A DNA stretch of 64,000 nucleotides. Origin: Conexibacter woesei Iso977N (lineage in GTDB: Bacteria > Actinomycetota > Thermoleophilia > Solirubrobacterales > Solirubrobacteraceae). The notes below the pieces were generated by a model that was not told the DNA's origin, did not search any database, and saw only the letters and a program-made list of their open reading frames with translations. The stretch spans positions 1,488,001 to 1,552,000 of the forward strand of contig NZ_AUKG01000002.1 in the NCBI RefSeq assembly GCF_000424625.1, written 5' to 3'. Below are positions 51,890 through 60,708 of the stretch, piece after piece (position 1 is the first letter of the stretch; the number at the start of each line of letters is the position of its first letter). The position numbers and the translations under genes were made by a program.

Positions 51890-53374
51890 ATGAACGCCGA
51901 CGCGGACGGGAAGTTGCGGTCCCCGAGGCCCCGCCGGACATGGGCGCGACGGTTCTCCGTTGCCCCTGCAAACGACCACGTGTACATTGCCGACATCTCG
52001 ACCGCGGTCCGCCATCCGTCCCGGGCGCCGCGCATGCTGGCGGTCCTTGCCCTGTTGCTCGTCGCAGCGGTGCTCGGATGGCTCCTGCTGCGCGGCAGCT
52101 CGCATCACTATCGCCTCGTCTTCAGCAGCGCGGGTCAGCTCGTCAAGGGCGACCTCGTGCGCATCGGCGGCACGCCCGCGGGCAAGGTCACGTCGGTCGG
52201 CCTCAGCGACGACGACCAGGCCGAGATCGACATCGACGTCGACAAGGGCTACGGCCCGCTGCACGAGGGCACGAGCGCGACGATCCGCGCCGAGGGCCTG
52301 ACCGGTGTGGCGTCCCGCTACGTCGACATCAGCCCGGCCTCGCAGACGCGCCCGACGCTCGACGACGACGCGCTGATCCGCGGCGACAAGACCACGTCGA
52401 TCGTCGAGATCGACCAGCTCTTCGACACGCTCGACCCGAAGACGCGCGACGGGCTCAGGGGCCTGATCCGCGGCTCGGCCGACTGGTACGACGGCAGGGA
52501 GTCGGCGGCCAACGTGTCGGCCCAGCAGGTCCCGAGGACGCTGGCCGAGCTGAGCCAGGTCGCCGACGAGATCACCTCGGACTCGGCGACCTTCGAGCAG
52601 TTCCTGGTCAAGACCGGCGACGCGCTCGGCACCGTCGCCGATCACCGCGACCAGCTCACCGGCCTGGTCTCCAACACCCAGCAGACCGCCGACGCGCTGG
52701 CCTCCGACACCGCATCGCTGTCGACCGCGCTGCACGAGGTGCCGACGGCGCTGGAGAGCGGCAGCGACGCGTTCGAGCAGCTGCGCCCGGCGCTGACCGA
52801 CCTGCGCAAGCTGACCGACTCCACCCAGGCCAACACGAAGGACCTGAAGTCGTTCCTGGAGGACCTGACCCCGGTCCTGCACGAGGCGACGCCGACGATC
52901 GGCGAGCTGCGCAGGATGTTCGCGCAGCCCGGCGCGGCCAACGACCTGCTCGACGCGCTCAAGGACCTGCCGACGATCGGCAAGGAGAGCGACAGGGCGT
53001 TCCCGGACGGCCGCAAGGCGCTGAGGCAGTCGACGCCGATCTTCTCCTACGCGCGCCCGTACATCCCCGACATCGTGTCGTGGGTCCGCGGCTACGGCAG
53101 CGCGGCGGCGACCTACGACGCCAACGGCCACTACATCAAGACCGTCCCGGTCTTCAACGCCTACACCTTCAGGGACGACGCCAACGGCGGCACGCTCACG
53201 CCGCGCCCGGCCGACGAGCGCGGCAGCAGCCCGGCGCTGTCGACCGGCAACCTCGCGCGCTGCCCGGGCGCCTCGACCCCGGCACCCGCAGACCGGTCGA
53301 CGGTGTTCGTCGACCAGGGCCCGCTGGCCAACACCGACTGCAACCCGGCCGAGACCGTGAGGGCGAACGGATGA
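51890..53374 (+). CDS. MlaD/Mce family protein, first of six
   Basis: Up to 494 residues from ATG 51890; GTG 51980 or ATG 52034 would place the start closer to the transmembrane helix (MLAVLALLLVAAVLGWLLL). The MCE/MlaD domain follows (SAGQLVKGDLVRIGGTPAGK; ATIRAEGLTGVASRYVDI), then a long helical region predicted to form coiled coils (TADALASDTASLSTALHEVP). The C-terminus is Pro/Ala-rich with two Cys. Mce proteins form hexameric channels that carry lipids across the cell envelope. It overlaps the next gene by ATGA at 53371. Confidence 0.85.
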   Translation: MNADADGKLRSPRPRRTWARRFSVAPANDHVYIADISTAVRHPSRAPRMLAVLALLLVAAVLGWLLLRGSSHHYRLVFSSAGQLVKGDLVRIGGTPAGKVTSVGLSDDDQAEIDIDVDKGYGPLHEGTSATIRAEGLTGVASRYVDISPASQTRPTLDDDALIRGDKTTSIVEIDQLFDTLDPKTRDGLRGLIRGSADWYDGRESAANVSAQQVPRTLAELSQVADEITSDSATFEQFLVKTGDALGTVADHRDQLTGLVSNTQQTADALASDTASLSTALHEVPTALESGSDAFEQLRPALTDLRKLTDSTQANTKDLKSFLEDLTPVLHEATPTIGELRRMFAQPGAANDLLDALKDLPTIGKESDRAFPDGRKALRQSTPIFSYARPYIPDIVSWVRGYGSAAATYDANGHYIKTVPVFNAYTFRDDANGGTLTPRPADERGSSPALSTGNLARCPGASTPAPADRSTVFVDQGPLANTDCNPAETVRANG

Positions 53375-54744
53375 GCATCCGCCGCCGGCTCGGCCTGAGC
53401 GTCATCGTGATCGTCGTCTTCGCGCTCGTTGGCGCGGCGCTCGGCGCGGGCGGCGACAGCGCCTCGGGCGGCTACCGCGTCCGCGCGGTCTTCGACAACT
53501 CGAGCTTCGTCATCAAGGGCGAGGACGTGAAGATCTCCGGCGTCAACGTCGGCACGATCGACGGCCTCGACGTCGACAGCCACCACCGCGCGGTCGTGGT
53601 GCTGAAGATCACCGACCCCGCGTTCATCCCGTTCCGCAAGGACGCGACCTGCCGCGTCGGCCTGCAGTCGCTGATCGGCGAGCAGTTCGTGGAGTGCTCG
53701 CCGACCCAGCCGCGCGGCGGCGACCGCGCCCCCGCGCCCGAGCTGCCGAAGGTCCCCAAGGGCCAGCCCGGCGCCGGCCAGCACCTCCTGCCGGTGTCGC
53801 AGACCTCGTCGCCGGTCGGCCAGGACCTGCTCAACGACATCATGCGCGTGCCCGAGCAGCAGCGCCTGCCGTTGATCATCAACGAGCTCGGCGCCGGCCT
53901 GACCGGCAACGGCGAGGCGCTGGCCGCCGCGCTGCGCCGCGCGAGCCCGACGCTGCAGAAGGCTGACAAGCTCGTCGCGATCCTCGCCGACCAGAACCGG
54001 ACGCTCGCGAAGCTGACCGACGACTCCGCGACGATCCTCGCCCCGCTGGCCCGGCACCGCAAGGACCTGACCGGGTTCATTAAGAACGCCGGGACCGCGG
54101 GTGCCGCGACCGCGCGCCAGGGCGACGCGCTGGAGCAGAACTTCGCCAAGCTGCCCGCGTTCCTGAGGGAGCTCGGCCCGGCGGCCGACCGCCTCGGCGC
54201 GCTCGCCGACCAGGCGTCGCCGACGATCGACGCGCTCGACGCGCAGGCGTCGTCGGTCAACCAGACGACCGAGGAGCTCGGACCGCTGAGCACGCAGGCG
54301 ACCGGAGCGCTGAAGACGCTCGGCAGGGTCGCCGACCAGGGCCGCGAGACGCTGCCGAAGGCCAACAGGGTCGTCACGCAGCTCGCCGACCTGGGTGTCC
54401 CGCTGCAGCCGCTGGCGCAGAACCTCGGCGCGCTCTCGTCGAGCTTCGACAGGAGCGGCGGCATCGAGTCGCTGATGCGGTTCATCTACTTCTACACCGG
54501 CGCGATCAACGGCGAGGACGCCTCCGGGCACTACACGCGCGCGGGGCTGTCGTTCGGCAACTGCGTGACACGCACCCCGGACTTCGACCCGACCAGCAAC
54601 TGCCTGGCGAAGTTCGTCGACACGATCGCCAAGCCGGCTCCGAAGGAGACCGGCGCGACCGCGGCGAGCGTCAAGGACGCTGCGACGCCGTCGGCCAACA
54701 CCTCGTCCTCGCTGCTCAGCTACCTCCTCGACGGGGGCAAGTGA
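53371..54744 (+). CDS. MlaD/Mce family protein, second of six
   Basis: 457 residues: an N-terminal TM helix (LSVIVIVVFALVGAALGAG), an MCE domain (NSSFVIKGEDVKISGVNVGT; GLQSLIGEQFVECSPTQ) and long helical region (DKLVAILADQNRTLAKLTDD; LGALADQASPTIDALDAQAS). The end has a conserved FIYFYTGAINGEDASGHYTR segment, then two Cys and a Ser/Thr/Ala tail. ATGA overlap with the previous gene and TGATG contact with the next indicate a single translationally coupled operon. Confidence 0.88.
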   Translation: MSIRRRLGLSVIVIVVFALVGAALGAGGDSASGGYRVRAVFDNSSFVIKGEDVKISGVNVGTIDGLDVDSHHRAVVVLKITDPAFIPFRKDATCRVGLQSLIGEQFVECSPTQPRGGDRAPAPELPKVPKGQPGAGQHLLPVSQTSSPVGQDLLNDIMRVPEQQRLPLIINELGAGLTGNGEALAAALRRASPTLQKADKLVAILADQNRTLAKLTDDSATILAPLARHRKDLTGFIKNAGTAGAATARQGDALEQNFAKLPAFLRELGPAADRLGALADQASPTIDALDAQASSVNQTTEELGPLSTQATGALKTLGRVADQGRETLPKANRVVTQLADLGVPLQPLAQNLGALSSSFDRSGGIESLMRFIYFYTGAINGEDASGHYTRAGLSFGNCVTRTPDFDPTSNCLAKFVDTIAKPAPKETGATAASVKDAATPSANTSSSLLSYLLDGGK

Positions 54745-56180
54745 TGGGTCGCCGCCGCAACATGTCGATCGCCGCGAACCCGATCCTGATCGGCGGCGTG
54801 ACCGTCCTGATGGTCATCGTCGCGGTGTACCTGTCCTACAACGCGAACCACGGGCTGCCGTTCGTCCCGACCTACAAGGTCAACGTCGTCATCCCGAACG
54901 CCGACGGCCTGATCGCCGGCAACGAGGTCCGCATCGGCGGCGAGCGCGCCGGCGTCGTCAAGAAGATCGACGCGCTCTCCAACAGGGACGGCTCGACCGC
55001 CGCCGAGCTCGAGCTGGGCCTCGACGCCAACACGTCGCACCTGCCGGTCGACACGGTCGTGAAGGTCCGGCCGAAGTCGTCGCTGGGCCTCAAGTACGTG
55101 GCGATCACCCGCGGCAGCTCGTCGCAGCAGATCGCCAGCGGCGGCACGATCACCGTGCCCAAGTCGCAGGCGCCCGCGGTCGACATCGACCAGTTCTTCA
55201 ACATGTTCGACGAGCAGACGCGCGAGGGCTCGGCCGGCAACCTGCTCGAGTACGGCACCGGCTTCGCCGGCCGCGGCGGCGACATCAACACCGCCCTGCA
55301 GAACTTCGACCCGCTCGTCAGGCACGGCGAGCCGGCGCTCGACAACCTGCTCGCCGCACGCACGCAGCTCGACCAGCTGTTCCCGGCGCTCGGCCGCGCC
55401 GCCGGCGAGGTCGCGCCGGTCGCCACGACCCAGGGCGAGCTGTTCGGGAACCTCAACCACACCTTCGCCGCGCTGGCCGACAACAGCAGGTCTCTGGAGG
55501 AGAGCATCGCGCTCGGCCCCAAGGCGCTCGACGTCGCGTCCGAGGCGCTGCCCGCGCAGGCCGGCTTCGAGGAGGACTCGACCGAGCTGTTCCGGCGCCT
55601 GAAGGAGCCGTTCAGGCAGCTCGCCGCCGCCTCGACGCACCTCGCCCCGGCGTTCAAGGCCGGCACGCCGGCGCTGAAGGTCTCGCCGCAGCTCAACGCG
55701 CGCGTGGTCCAGACGCTCGACGCGCTCGACGCCTTCGTCAGCGACCCACGCGTCCTGCCGGCGCTGCAGAGGCTGACCGAGACCGCGAACCTGCTCGACC
55801 CGATCATCGCGTTCGCCACGCCGGCCCAGACCGACTGCAACTACCTGTCCTTGTTCTTCCGCAACCTCGGCAGCTCGCTCTCGGAGAGCGACACCGTCGG
55901 CACGTTCCTGCGCACCGATCCGGTCGTCGCGGGCCAGAACCTCAACTCGGAGGCCGGCCCGGCGTCCGCGCCCGCCAACTCGCCGGATCCGCCGAACGCG
56001 AAGTTCCAGGACCAGTACCTGCACGCCAGCCCGTACCCGAACACCGCCGCGCCGGGCCAGCCGAAGACGTGTGAGTCGGGCAACGAGCGCTACGTGAGGG
56101 GCAGGACGGACATCGACGCGTCGCCCGTCAACCCGCCGACGACCAAGGTCGACCGCACGAGGCCGGAGCCGGCGCGATGA
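54744..56180 (+). CDS. MlaD/Mce family protein, third of six
   Basis: 478 residues from ATG 54744 (the overlapping GTG 54741 is also possible). TM helix NPILIGGVTVLMVIVAVYLS, MCE domain (NADGLIAGNEVRIGGERAGV; KVRPKSSLGLKYVAITRGS), then a long helical section including LNHTFAALADNSRSLEESI and a tail with NARVVQTLDALDAFVSDPRV. A motif of three Cys marks the C-terminal region (TDCNYLSLFFRN; PKTCESGNERY). The start shares one base with the previous stop, and the stop overlaps the next start by ATGA. Confidence 0.87.
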   Translation: MGRRRNMSIAANPILIGGVTVLMVIVAVYLSYNANHGLPFVPTYKVNVVIPNADGLIAGNEVRIGGERAGVVKKIDALSNRDGSTAAELELGLDANTSHLPVDTVVKVRPKSSLGLKYVAITRGSSSQQIASGGTITVPKSQAPAVDIDQFFNMFDEQTREGSAGNLLEYGTGFAGRGGDINTALQNFDPLVRHGEPALDNLLAARTQLDQLFPALGRAAGEVAPVATTQGELFGNLNHTFAALADNSRSLEESIALGPKALDVASEALPAQAGFEEDSTELFRRLKEPFRQLAAASTHLAPAFKAGTPALKVSPQLNARVVQTLDALDAFVSDPRVLPALQRLTETANLLDPIIAFATPAQTDCNYLSLFFRNLGSSLSESDTVGTFLRTDPVVAGQNLNSEAGPASAPANSPDPPNAKFQDQYLHASPYPNTAAPGQPKTCESGNERYVRGRTDIDASPVNPPTTKVDRTRPEPAR

Positions 56181-57682
56181 GACGCAACCAGAGGCTCGGG
56201 ATGCCCCCGCTGCGCGCGGGCCTGCTGACCATCTTCCTGGCGCTGCTGGTCGCGTACTTCGGGTTCACGAAGGCGATCCCGTTCCGCCATCACTTCGAGA
56301 TCCAGGCGGTCGTCAAGAGCTCCACGTTGCTGCGGCCGCACTCGCCGGTCCGGATCGCGGGCGTCAACATCGGCCAGGTCGTCAAGACCGAGCGCTACAA
56401 GAACACCGACGACGCGCTCGTCACGATGCGCATCGACGACAGCGGCCAGCCGCTGCACCGCGACGCGACGCTGAAGATCCGGCCGCGGCTGTTCCTCGAG
56501 GGCAACTTCTACGTCGACCTCAAGCCGGGCACGCCGTCGGCGGGCAGGCTCTCCGACGGCGGGCTGATCCCGATCACGCAGACCGGCACACCGGTCCAGC
56601 TCGACCAGGTGCTGACCGCGCTGCAGACCGACACGCGCGGCTCGCTGCAGAGGGCGCTGAAGGGCCTCGGCACCGCGTTCAACGGGGAGCCCACCGCGGC
56701 CGACGACGCGGCGCAGGACCCCTCGGTGCGCGGGCTGACCGCCTCGCAGGCGCTGAACAAGACGCTGAAGACGAGCCCGCAGGCGCTGCGCGACACCGGC
56801 CGGGTCGCCGGCGCGTTCCTCGGCCCGAGCAAGCACGACCTCTCCAAGACGCTGGCGGGCCTGACGAGGGCGATGACCGCGCTGTCGGACAACGACACCG
56901 CGCTCGGCGACTTCCTGACCGACTACAACGCGACCGTCCAGACGACCGCCGACCACTCGGCGGACCTGACCGCCTCGGTCAAGGAGCTGGGTCCGACCGC
57001 GAGGAACGCGGCCGAGGCGTTCGACCAGCTCAACCAGGCGCTGCCGGGCACGCGCAGGTTCGCGCGCGAGCTGGCCGCCAGCCTGCCCGAGCTGCCCGCG
57101 ACGATCGCCGCCGCCAAGCCGTGGCTGGCGCAGAGCAAGAGGCTGCTGAGCGATGAGGAGCTCGGCGGGTTGTTGAGGCGGTTGAGCCCGGCGACGAGCG
57201 ACCTCGCCCAGCTCGGCCACGCGACCCGCGAGTGGCTGCCGCACATCGACGAGTTCAACCGCTGCGTCACCAACGTGATCCTGCCCACGGGCGACATCAA
57301 GGTGAACGACGGCGACCTGTCGGCCAACACGGAGAACTACAAGGAGTTCTGGCGCGCGATGACCGGCCTCGCCGGCGAAGGCCAGGGCTTCGACGGCAAC
57401 GGCAACTACCTGCGTTTGCAGGCCTCGCACGGCAGCAGGTCGATCATCACCGGCAACACCAACATGTCGGACTTCCCGTTCATCGGCCAGCCGACGTTGC
57501 CGCCGCTGCGCACGCGGCCGGCCTACGGCAACCAGCTGCCGGTCATGACGCGCTCGGTGCCGTGCTCGCAGAGCCCGGTGCCGAACGTCAACGACAGGTC
57601 CTCGACCGGCCCGGCCGACGGCTCTGCGTCGTTCGCCAAGGCGCCGAGCGACAAGGCCGTGCAGGGCGGAGGCGCCGGCTGA
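56177..57682 (+). CDS. MlaD/Mce family protein, fourth of six
   Basis: 501 residues: TM helix LRAGLLTIFLALLVAYFGF, MCE domain (KSSTLLRPHSPVRIAGVNIG; RPRLFLEGNFYVDLKPGT), a long helical part (LTRAMTALSDNDTALGDFL; FDQLNQALPGTRRFARELAA) and a C-terminus with PFIGQPTLPPLRTRPAYG and a Cys-containing MTRSVPCSQSP. The relevant overlaps are ATGA at 56177 and TGATG at 57680-57684. Paralogy with its five neighbours is obvious in the MCE block but weak elsewhere, as is normal for mce operons. Confidence 0.87.
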   Translation: MRRNQRLGMPPLRAGLLTIFLALLVAYFGFTKAIPFRHHFEIQAVVKSSTLLRPHSPVRIAGVNIGQVVKTERYKNTDDALVTMRIDDSGQPLHRDATLKIRPRLFLEGNFYVDLKPGTPSAGRLSDGGLIPITQTGTPVQLDQVLTALQTDTRGSLQRALKGLGTAFNGEPTAADDAAQDPSVRGLTASQALNKTLKTSPQALRDTGRVAGAFLGPSKHDLSKTLAGLTRAMTALSDNDTALGDFLTDYNATVQTTADHSADLTASVKELGPTARNAAEAFDQLNQALPGTRRFARELAASLPELPATIAAAKPWLAQSKRLLSDEELGGLLRRLSPATSDLAQLGHATREWLPHIDEFNRCVTNVILPTGDIKVNDGDLSANTENYKEFWRAMTGLAGEGQGFDGNGNYLRLQASHGSRSIITGNTNMSDFPFIGQPTLPPLRTRPAYGNQLPVMTRSVPCSQSPVPNVNDRSSTGPADGSASFAKAPSDKAVQGGGAG

Positions 57683-59016
57683 TGCGCGTCCGCGGCCTGC
57701 GCAAGCAGCTCGGCAACGCCGTCTGGCTCGTCGCGATGATCGCGACCGGCCTGATCGTCGGCTCCTACCTGCTCGCCCACGAGCGGATCGCCTGGCCGTC
57801 GTGGGTCCCGGGCCTGGGCAGGGACTACTTCTACGTCAACGCGAAGTTCACGACCGCGGCCGGCGTGCTGCCGGGGCAGGGCAACGCGGTGACGATCGCG
57901 GGCGTCAAGGTCGGCGAGATCTCGGGCGAGAAGGTGCAGGACGGGCAGGCCGTCCTCAAGCTCCGCCTCGACGCCAAGTACGGGCACGTCCATCCGGACG
58001 CGACGCTGCTGCTGCGCCCGAAGACCGCGCTGAAGGACATGGTCGCCGAGATGGATCCCGGCACCAAGGGCCCGGAGCTGAAGGACGGCGACACGCTCGG
58101 CGTCTCCTCGACCGAGCCCGACGTCAACCTCGACGAAATCCTCGCCGGCCTCGACGGCGACACGCGCGCCGCGCTCGTCTCGCTGCTGCAGAACGGCGGC
58201 GAGGCGCTCGACGGGCAGGGCGGCAAGGAGCTGTCGGCGACGTTCAAGCGCTTCGAGCCGCTCTCGCGCGACGCCGCGCAGGCCAGCAAGCTCGTCGCCG
58301 AGCGGCGCGTCAAGTTGAGGACCTTGATGGGCAACCTGTCGTTGTTGGCCCAGGAGCTGGGCGACAGGGACAGGGAGCTCGGCGAGTTCGTCAACTCCAG
58401 CGCCGCGGTCTTCCGCCACTTCGACAACCAGAACCAGGCGCTCGGCGAGACGCTGTCGCTGCTGCCCAGCACGCTGCAGAAGACCAACGTCGGGGTCGGC
58501 AAGTTGAACAACTTGGGCAGGTCGCTCAACAGGGGCCTGAGGGACCTGCAGCCGACGGCCGACGCGCTCGGACCGGCGCTCAAGGCGACCCAGCCGTTCC
58601 TGAAGCAGACGACACCGGTCATCAGGGACTCGCTGCGCCCGTTCTCGGTCGAGGCGCGGCCGACGGTCGACAAGCTCGTCCCGGCCTCCACGCACCTGGC
58701 CAAGGCCACGCCCCACCTGGACACCTTGACCAAGATGTTGAACGACCTGCTCGCCGAGCTCGCGCACGACCCGCCCGGCGACGGTGTCCACGGCAACTCG
58801 TACCTGTACTACGTGCCCTGGGCCAACCACAACAGCAACTCGGTCATGGCCGCGCAGGACGGGCTCGGCCCGGTCCGCCACAGCCTGATCCTGTACCCGT
58901 GCCAGGCGCTCACGGCGCTCAAGGCGTTCAGTTCCGGCAGGGACAACCCCACGCTGGGCGCTGAGCTGCAGCTGCTCGGCGTGCCCGCCCCCGGATCCTG
59001 TGGGAGGGCCGGATGA
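57682..59016 (+). CDS. MlaD/Mce family protein, fifth of six
   Basis: 444 residues: TM helix GNAVWLVAMIATGLIVGSYL, MCE domain (TTAAGVLPGQGNAVTIAGVK; LLRPKTALKDMVAEMDPGT), then long helices (LAQELGDRDRELGEFVNSSA; TLSLLPSTLQKTNVGVGKLN) and a tail YYVPWANHNSNSVMAAQDG with two Cys. AGG and TTG codons cluster strongly around 58310-58530 (GDRDRE, NRGLRDL), unlike the CGC/CTG usage of cytosolic genes. ATGA overlap with the next gene at 59013. Confidence 0.87.
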   Translation: MRVRGLRKQLGNAVWLVAMIATGLIVGSYLLAHERIAWPSWVPGLGRDYFYVNAKFTTAAGVLPGQGNAVTIAGVKVGEISGEKVQDGQAVLKLRLDAKYGHVHPDATLLLRPKTALKDMVAEMDPGTKGPELKDGDTLGVSSTEPDVNLDEILAGLDGDTRAALVSLLQNGGEALDGQGGKELSATFKRFEPLSRDAAQASKLVAERRVKLRTLMGNLSLLAQELGDRDRELGEFVNSSAAVFRHFDNQNQALGETLSLLPSTLQKTNVGVGKLNNLGRSLNRGLRDLQPTADALGPALKATQPFLKQTTPVIRDSLRPFSVEARPTVDKLVPASTHLAKATPHLDTLTKMLNDLLAELAHDPPGDGVHGNSYLYYVPWANHNSNSVMAAQDGLGPVRHSLILYPCQALTALKAFSSGRDNPTLGAELQLLGVPAPGSCGRAG

Positions 59017-60491
59017 TCAAGACCGTCCCGACCCTCGGCCGCATCGCGGTGATGGCGATCTTCGCGCTGTCGAGCTTCGGCGCGTGCCTCTACCTGTGGA
59101 TGGCCTTCGGCGGCGCGTCGCCGCTGAAGGCCAAGGGCTACCGCGTCCACATCGCCTTCCCGGAGGCGACGCAGCTCGCCAACCAGTCCGACGTCCGGAT
59201 CTCCGGCGTCAGCGTCGGCAAGGTCATCAAGTTGGCCCCGGGCAGGGACAACCGGACCGAGACGACGATCGAGCTGAAGAACAAGTTCGCGCCGATCCCG
59301 GCCGACAGCCGGGCGATCCTGCGCGTGAAGTCGCTGCTCGGCGAGACCTACGTCGAGCTGACGCCCGGCAACCGCAAGGGCCCGAAGCTCGCCGACAACG
59401 GCACGCTGAACCCGGGCCAGGTCGCGCCGACCGTCGAGCTCGACGAGATCCTCTCGACCTTCGACACCAAGACTCAGAGGGCGTTCCAGACCTGGATGGA
59501 GTCCCAGGCCGCCGCGGTCCAGGGCCGCGGGCCGGACATCAACGCGTTCTTCGGCACGCTGCCGGGCTTCACCGAGAAGTTCGACAGGCTGTTCGAGACG
59601 CTCGACGCCCAGGACGCCGCGACGAGCAAGGCGATCGCCTCGACCGGCGAGGTCTTCAACGCGCTCAGCGAGCGCGAGGGCGAGCTGCGCGGGCTGGTCA
59701 CCGACTCCCAGCGCCTGTTCCAGGTCACCGACGAGCGCAACGACGACCTCGCGAGGATCTTCCAGCGGCTGCCGCGCTTCGAGCGCGAGAGCACCGAGAC
59801 GCTGCCGCTGCTGACCGACTTCGGCAACCACGCGCGGCCCGCGATCAGGCAGCTGCAGCCCGCCGCGACCGCGATGGAGCCGGCGTTCACCGCGCTCAAC
59901 CAGCTGTCGCCGCAGTTCCAGGGCTTCTTCGGCCAGCTGCAGGACGTGGTCGACGCGTCCGAGAAGGGCCTGCCGGCGTTCAACAGGATCTTGAAGAACC
60001 TGCCGCCGCTGCTCGACGACTTCCAGCCGTTCCTGAGGAACGCCAACCCGATGGTCAGGTACATCGGGCAGAACAAGCGGGAGGTCACGGGCTTCTTCGC
60101 CAACGTGACCGCCTCGTCGCAGGCGTACGACCTCGGCGGCCAGACGGTGGCGACCAACTACAACCCGCACTACGTGCGCACGTCGCAGATCCTCAGCCCC
60201 GAGACGCTGAGCTTCTATCCGCACCCGCTCGGCACGTCGCGGCTCAACCCCTACACGGGCGCGGGCCAGACGCTCGACCAGCTCAAGAACGGCGCGAGCA
60301 TCTTCGGGACCTGCCCTTCGGGCAACGTCGCGCTCCCGACCGACGCGTCGCCCTCGACGCTGCTGCCGCTGATCGAGCCCTACGTCTTCCGGACGCCCGA
60401 CAAGAACGCGGTCGCCGCGCCGGCCTGCAGGACGCAGGGCAACTACCCCGGCTTCTCGACGGCGTTCCCGCAGCTGACCGCCGAGCCCTGA
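59013..60491 (+). CDS. MlaD/Mce family protein, sixth of six
   Basis: 492 residues: TM helix GRIAVMAIFALSSFGACLYL, MCE domain (EATQLANQSDVRISGVSVGK; RVKSLLGETYVELTPGNRK), helical part (NALSEREGELRGLVTDSQRL; GFFGQLQDVVDASEKGLPAF) and a tail with HPLGTSRLNPYTGAGQ and Cys in FGTCPSGN and PACRTQGNYPG. It ends the operon; an AGCGGTC-CC-GACCGCT repeat follows the stop immediately. No yrbE-type permease or Mkl ATPase gene lies before or after the six. Confidence 0.87.
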   Translation: MIKTVPTLGRIAVMAIFALSSFGACLYLWMAFGGASPLKAKGYRVHIAFPEATQLANQSDVRISGVSVGKVIKLAPGRDNRTETTIELKNKFAPIPADSRAILRVKSLLGETYVELTPGNRKGPKLADNGTLNPGQVAPTVELDEILSTFDTKTQRAFQTWMESQAAAVQGRGPDINAFFGTLPGFTEKFDRLFETLDAQDAATSKAIASTGEVFNALSEREGELRGLVTDSQRLFQVTDERNDDLARIFQRLPRFERESTETLPLLTDFGNHARPAIRQLQPAATAMEPAFTALNQLSPQFQGFFGQLQDVVDASEKGLPAFNRILKNLPPLLDDFQPFLRNANPMVRYIGQNKREVTGFFANVTASSQAYDLGGQTVATNYNPHYVRTSQILSPETLSFYPHPLGTSRLNPYTGAGQTLDQLKNGASIFGTCPSGNVALPTDASPSTLLPLIEPYVFRTPDKNAVAAPACRTQGNYPGFSTAFPQLTAEP

Positions 60492-60493
60492 TC

Positions 60494-60509
60494 AGCGGTC
60501 CCGACCGCT
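60494..60509. promoter_or_regulatory. Perfect inverted repeat between mce end and the next promoter
   Basis: AGCGGTC-CC-GACCGCT begins 3 bp after the last mce stop and its final base is the first base of the TTGACA at 60509. It may be a short terminator of the mce operon, an operator for the downstream promoter, or both. Confidence 0.45.
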
Positions 60510-60537
60510 TGACAGCGGCCTCCCGGTCTGGTGCAAT
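60509..60537 (+). promoter_or_regulatory. Sigma-70-type promoter downstream of the mce operon
   Basis: TTGACA (60509-60514), 17-bp spacer, TGCAAT (60532-60537; 4 of 6 to TATAAT). Predicted start near 60544. There is no plus-strand protein gene of normal size before 61767, and a strong terminator follows about 120 bp later, so the transcript would be short. Confidence 0.6.
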
Positions 60538-60543
60538 CCTGAT

Positions 60544-60708
60544 CGAGAGACGGACCCGTGTCTGGACCGGCACAGGACCTCTCCATGCAGCATCTCCTCT
60601 CTTGAGCACCGGCCTCACATAGGCGCGTGGGGCGCCACTCGGCCGGACCATCGGGAGGACTCACCGGGGAGCCTGCCCACCCCCGAGGGCAGGCTCCCCG
60701 GCGCATTT
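60544..60708 (+). ncRNA. Candidate small structured RNA or leader-peptide transcript
   Basis: About 165 nt between a good promoter and an intrinsic terminator. Stems: CCGGCC (60609-60614) with GGCCGG (60641-60646) enclosing GGCGC (60622-60626) with GCGCC (60632-60636), then the 15-bp terminator stem. A six-codon ORF MQHLLS (60585-60605) has AGGA 7 nt upstream, so the RNA could also be translated. The terminator loop contains CCCCC. Not matched to a known RNA family by eye; a homologue of actinobacterial C-rich-loop sRNAs is only a thought. Confidence 0.5.
60664..60701 (+). terminator. 15-bp perfect intrinsic terminator
   Basis: CCGGGGAGCCTGCCC (60664-60678) and GGGCAGGCTCCCCGG (60687-60701) are exact complements around an 8-nt loop. 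CGCATTT follows, giving a short U-run. It closes the candidate small RNA and also shields the convergent FMN-reductase gene from mce read-through. Confidence 0.85.

Noticed and set aside
60664-60701. Known actinobacterial 6C RNA based on a C-rich loop
   Set aside because: Only one loop with five C residues is present, and the paired C-rich hairpins expected of that family are not seen.
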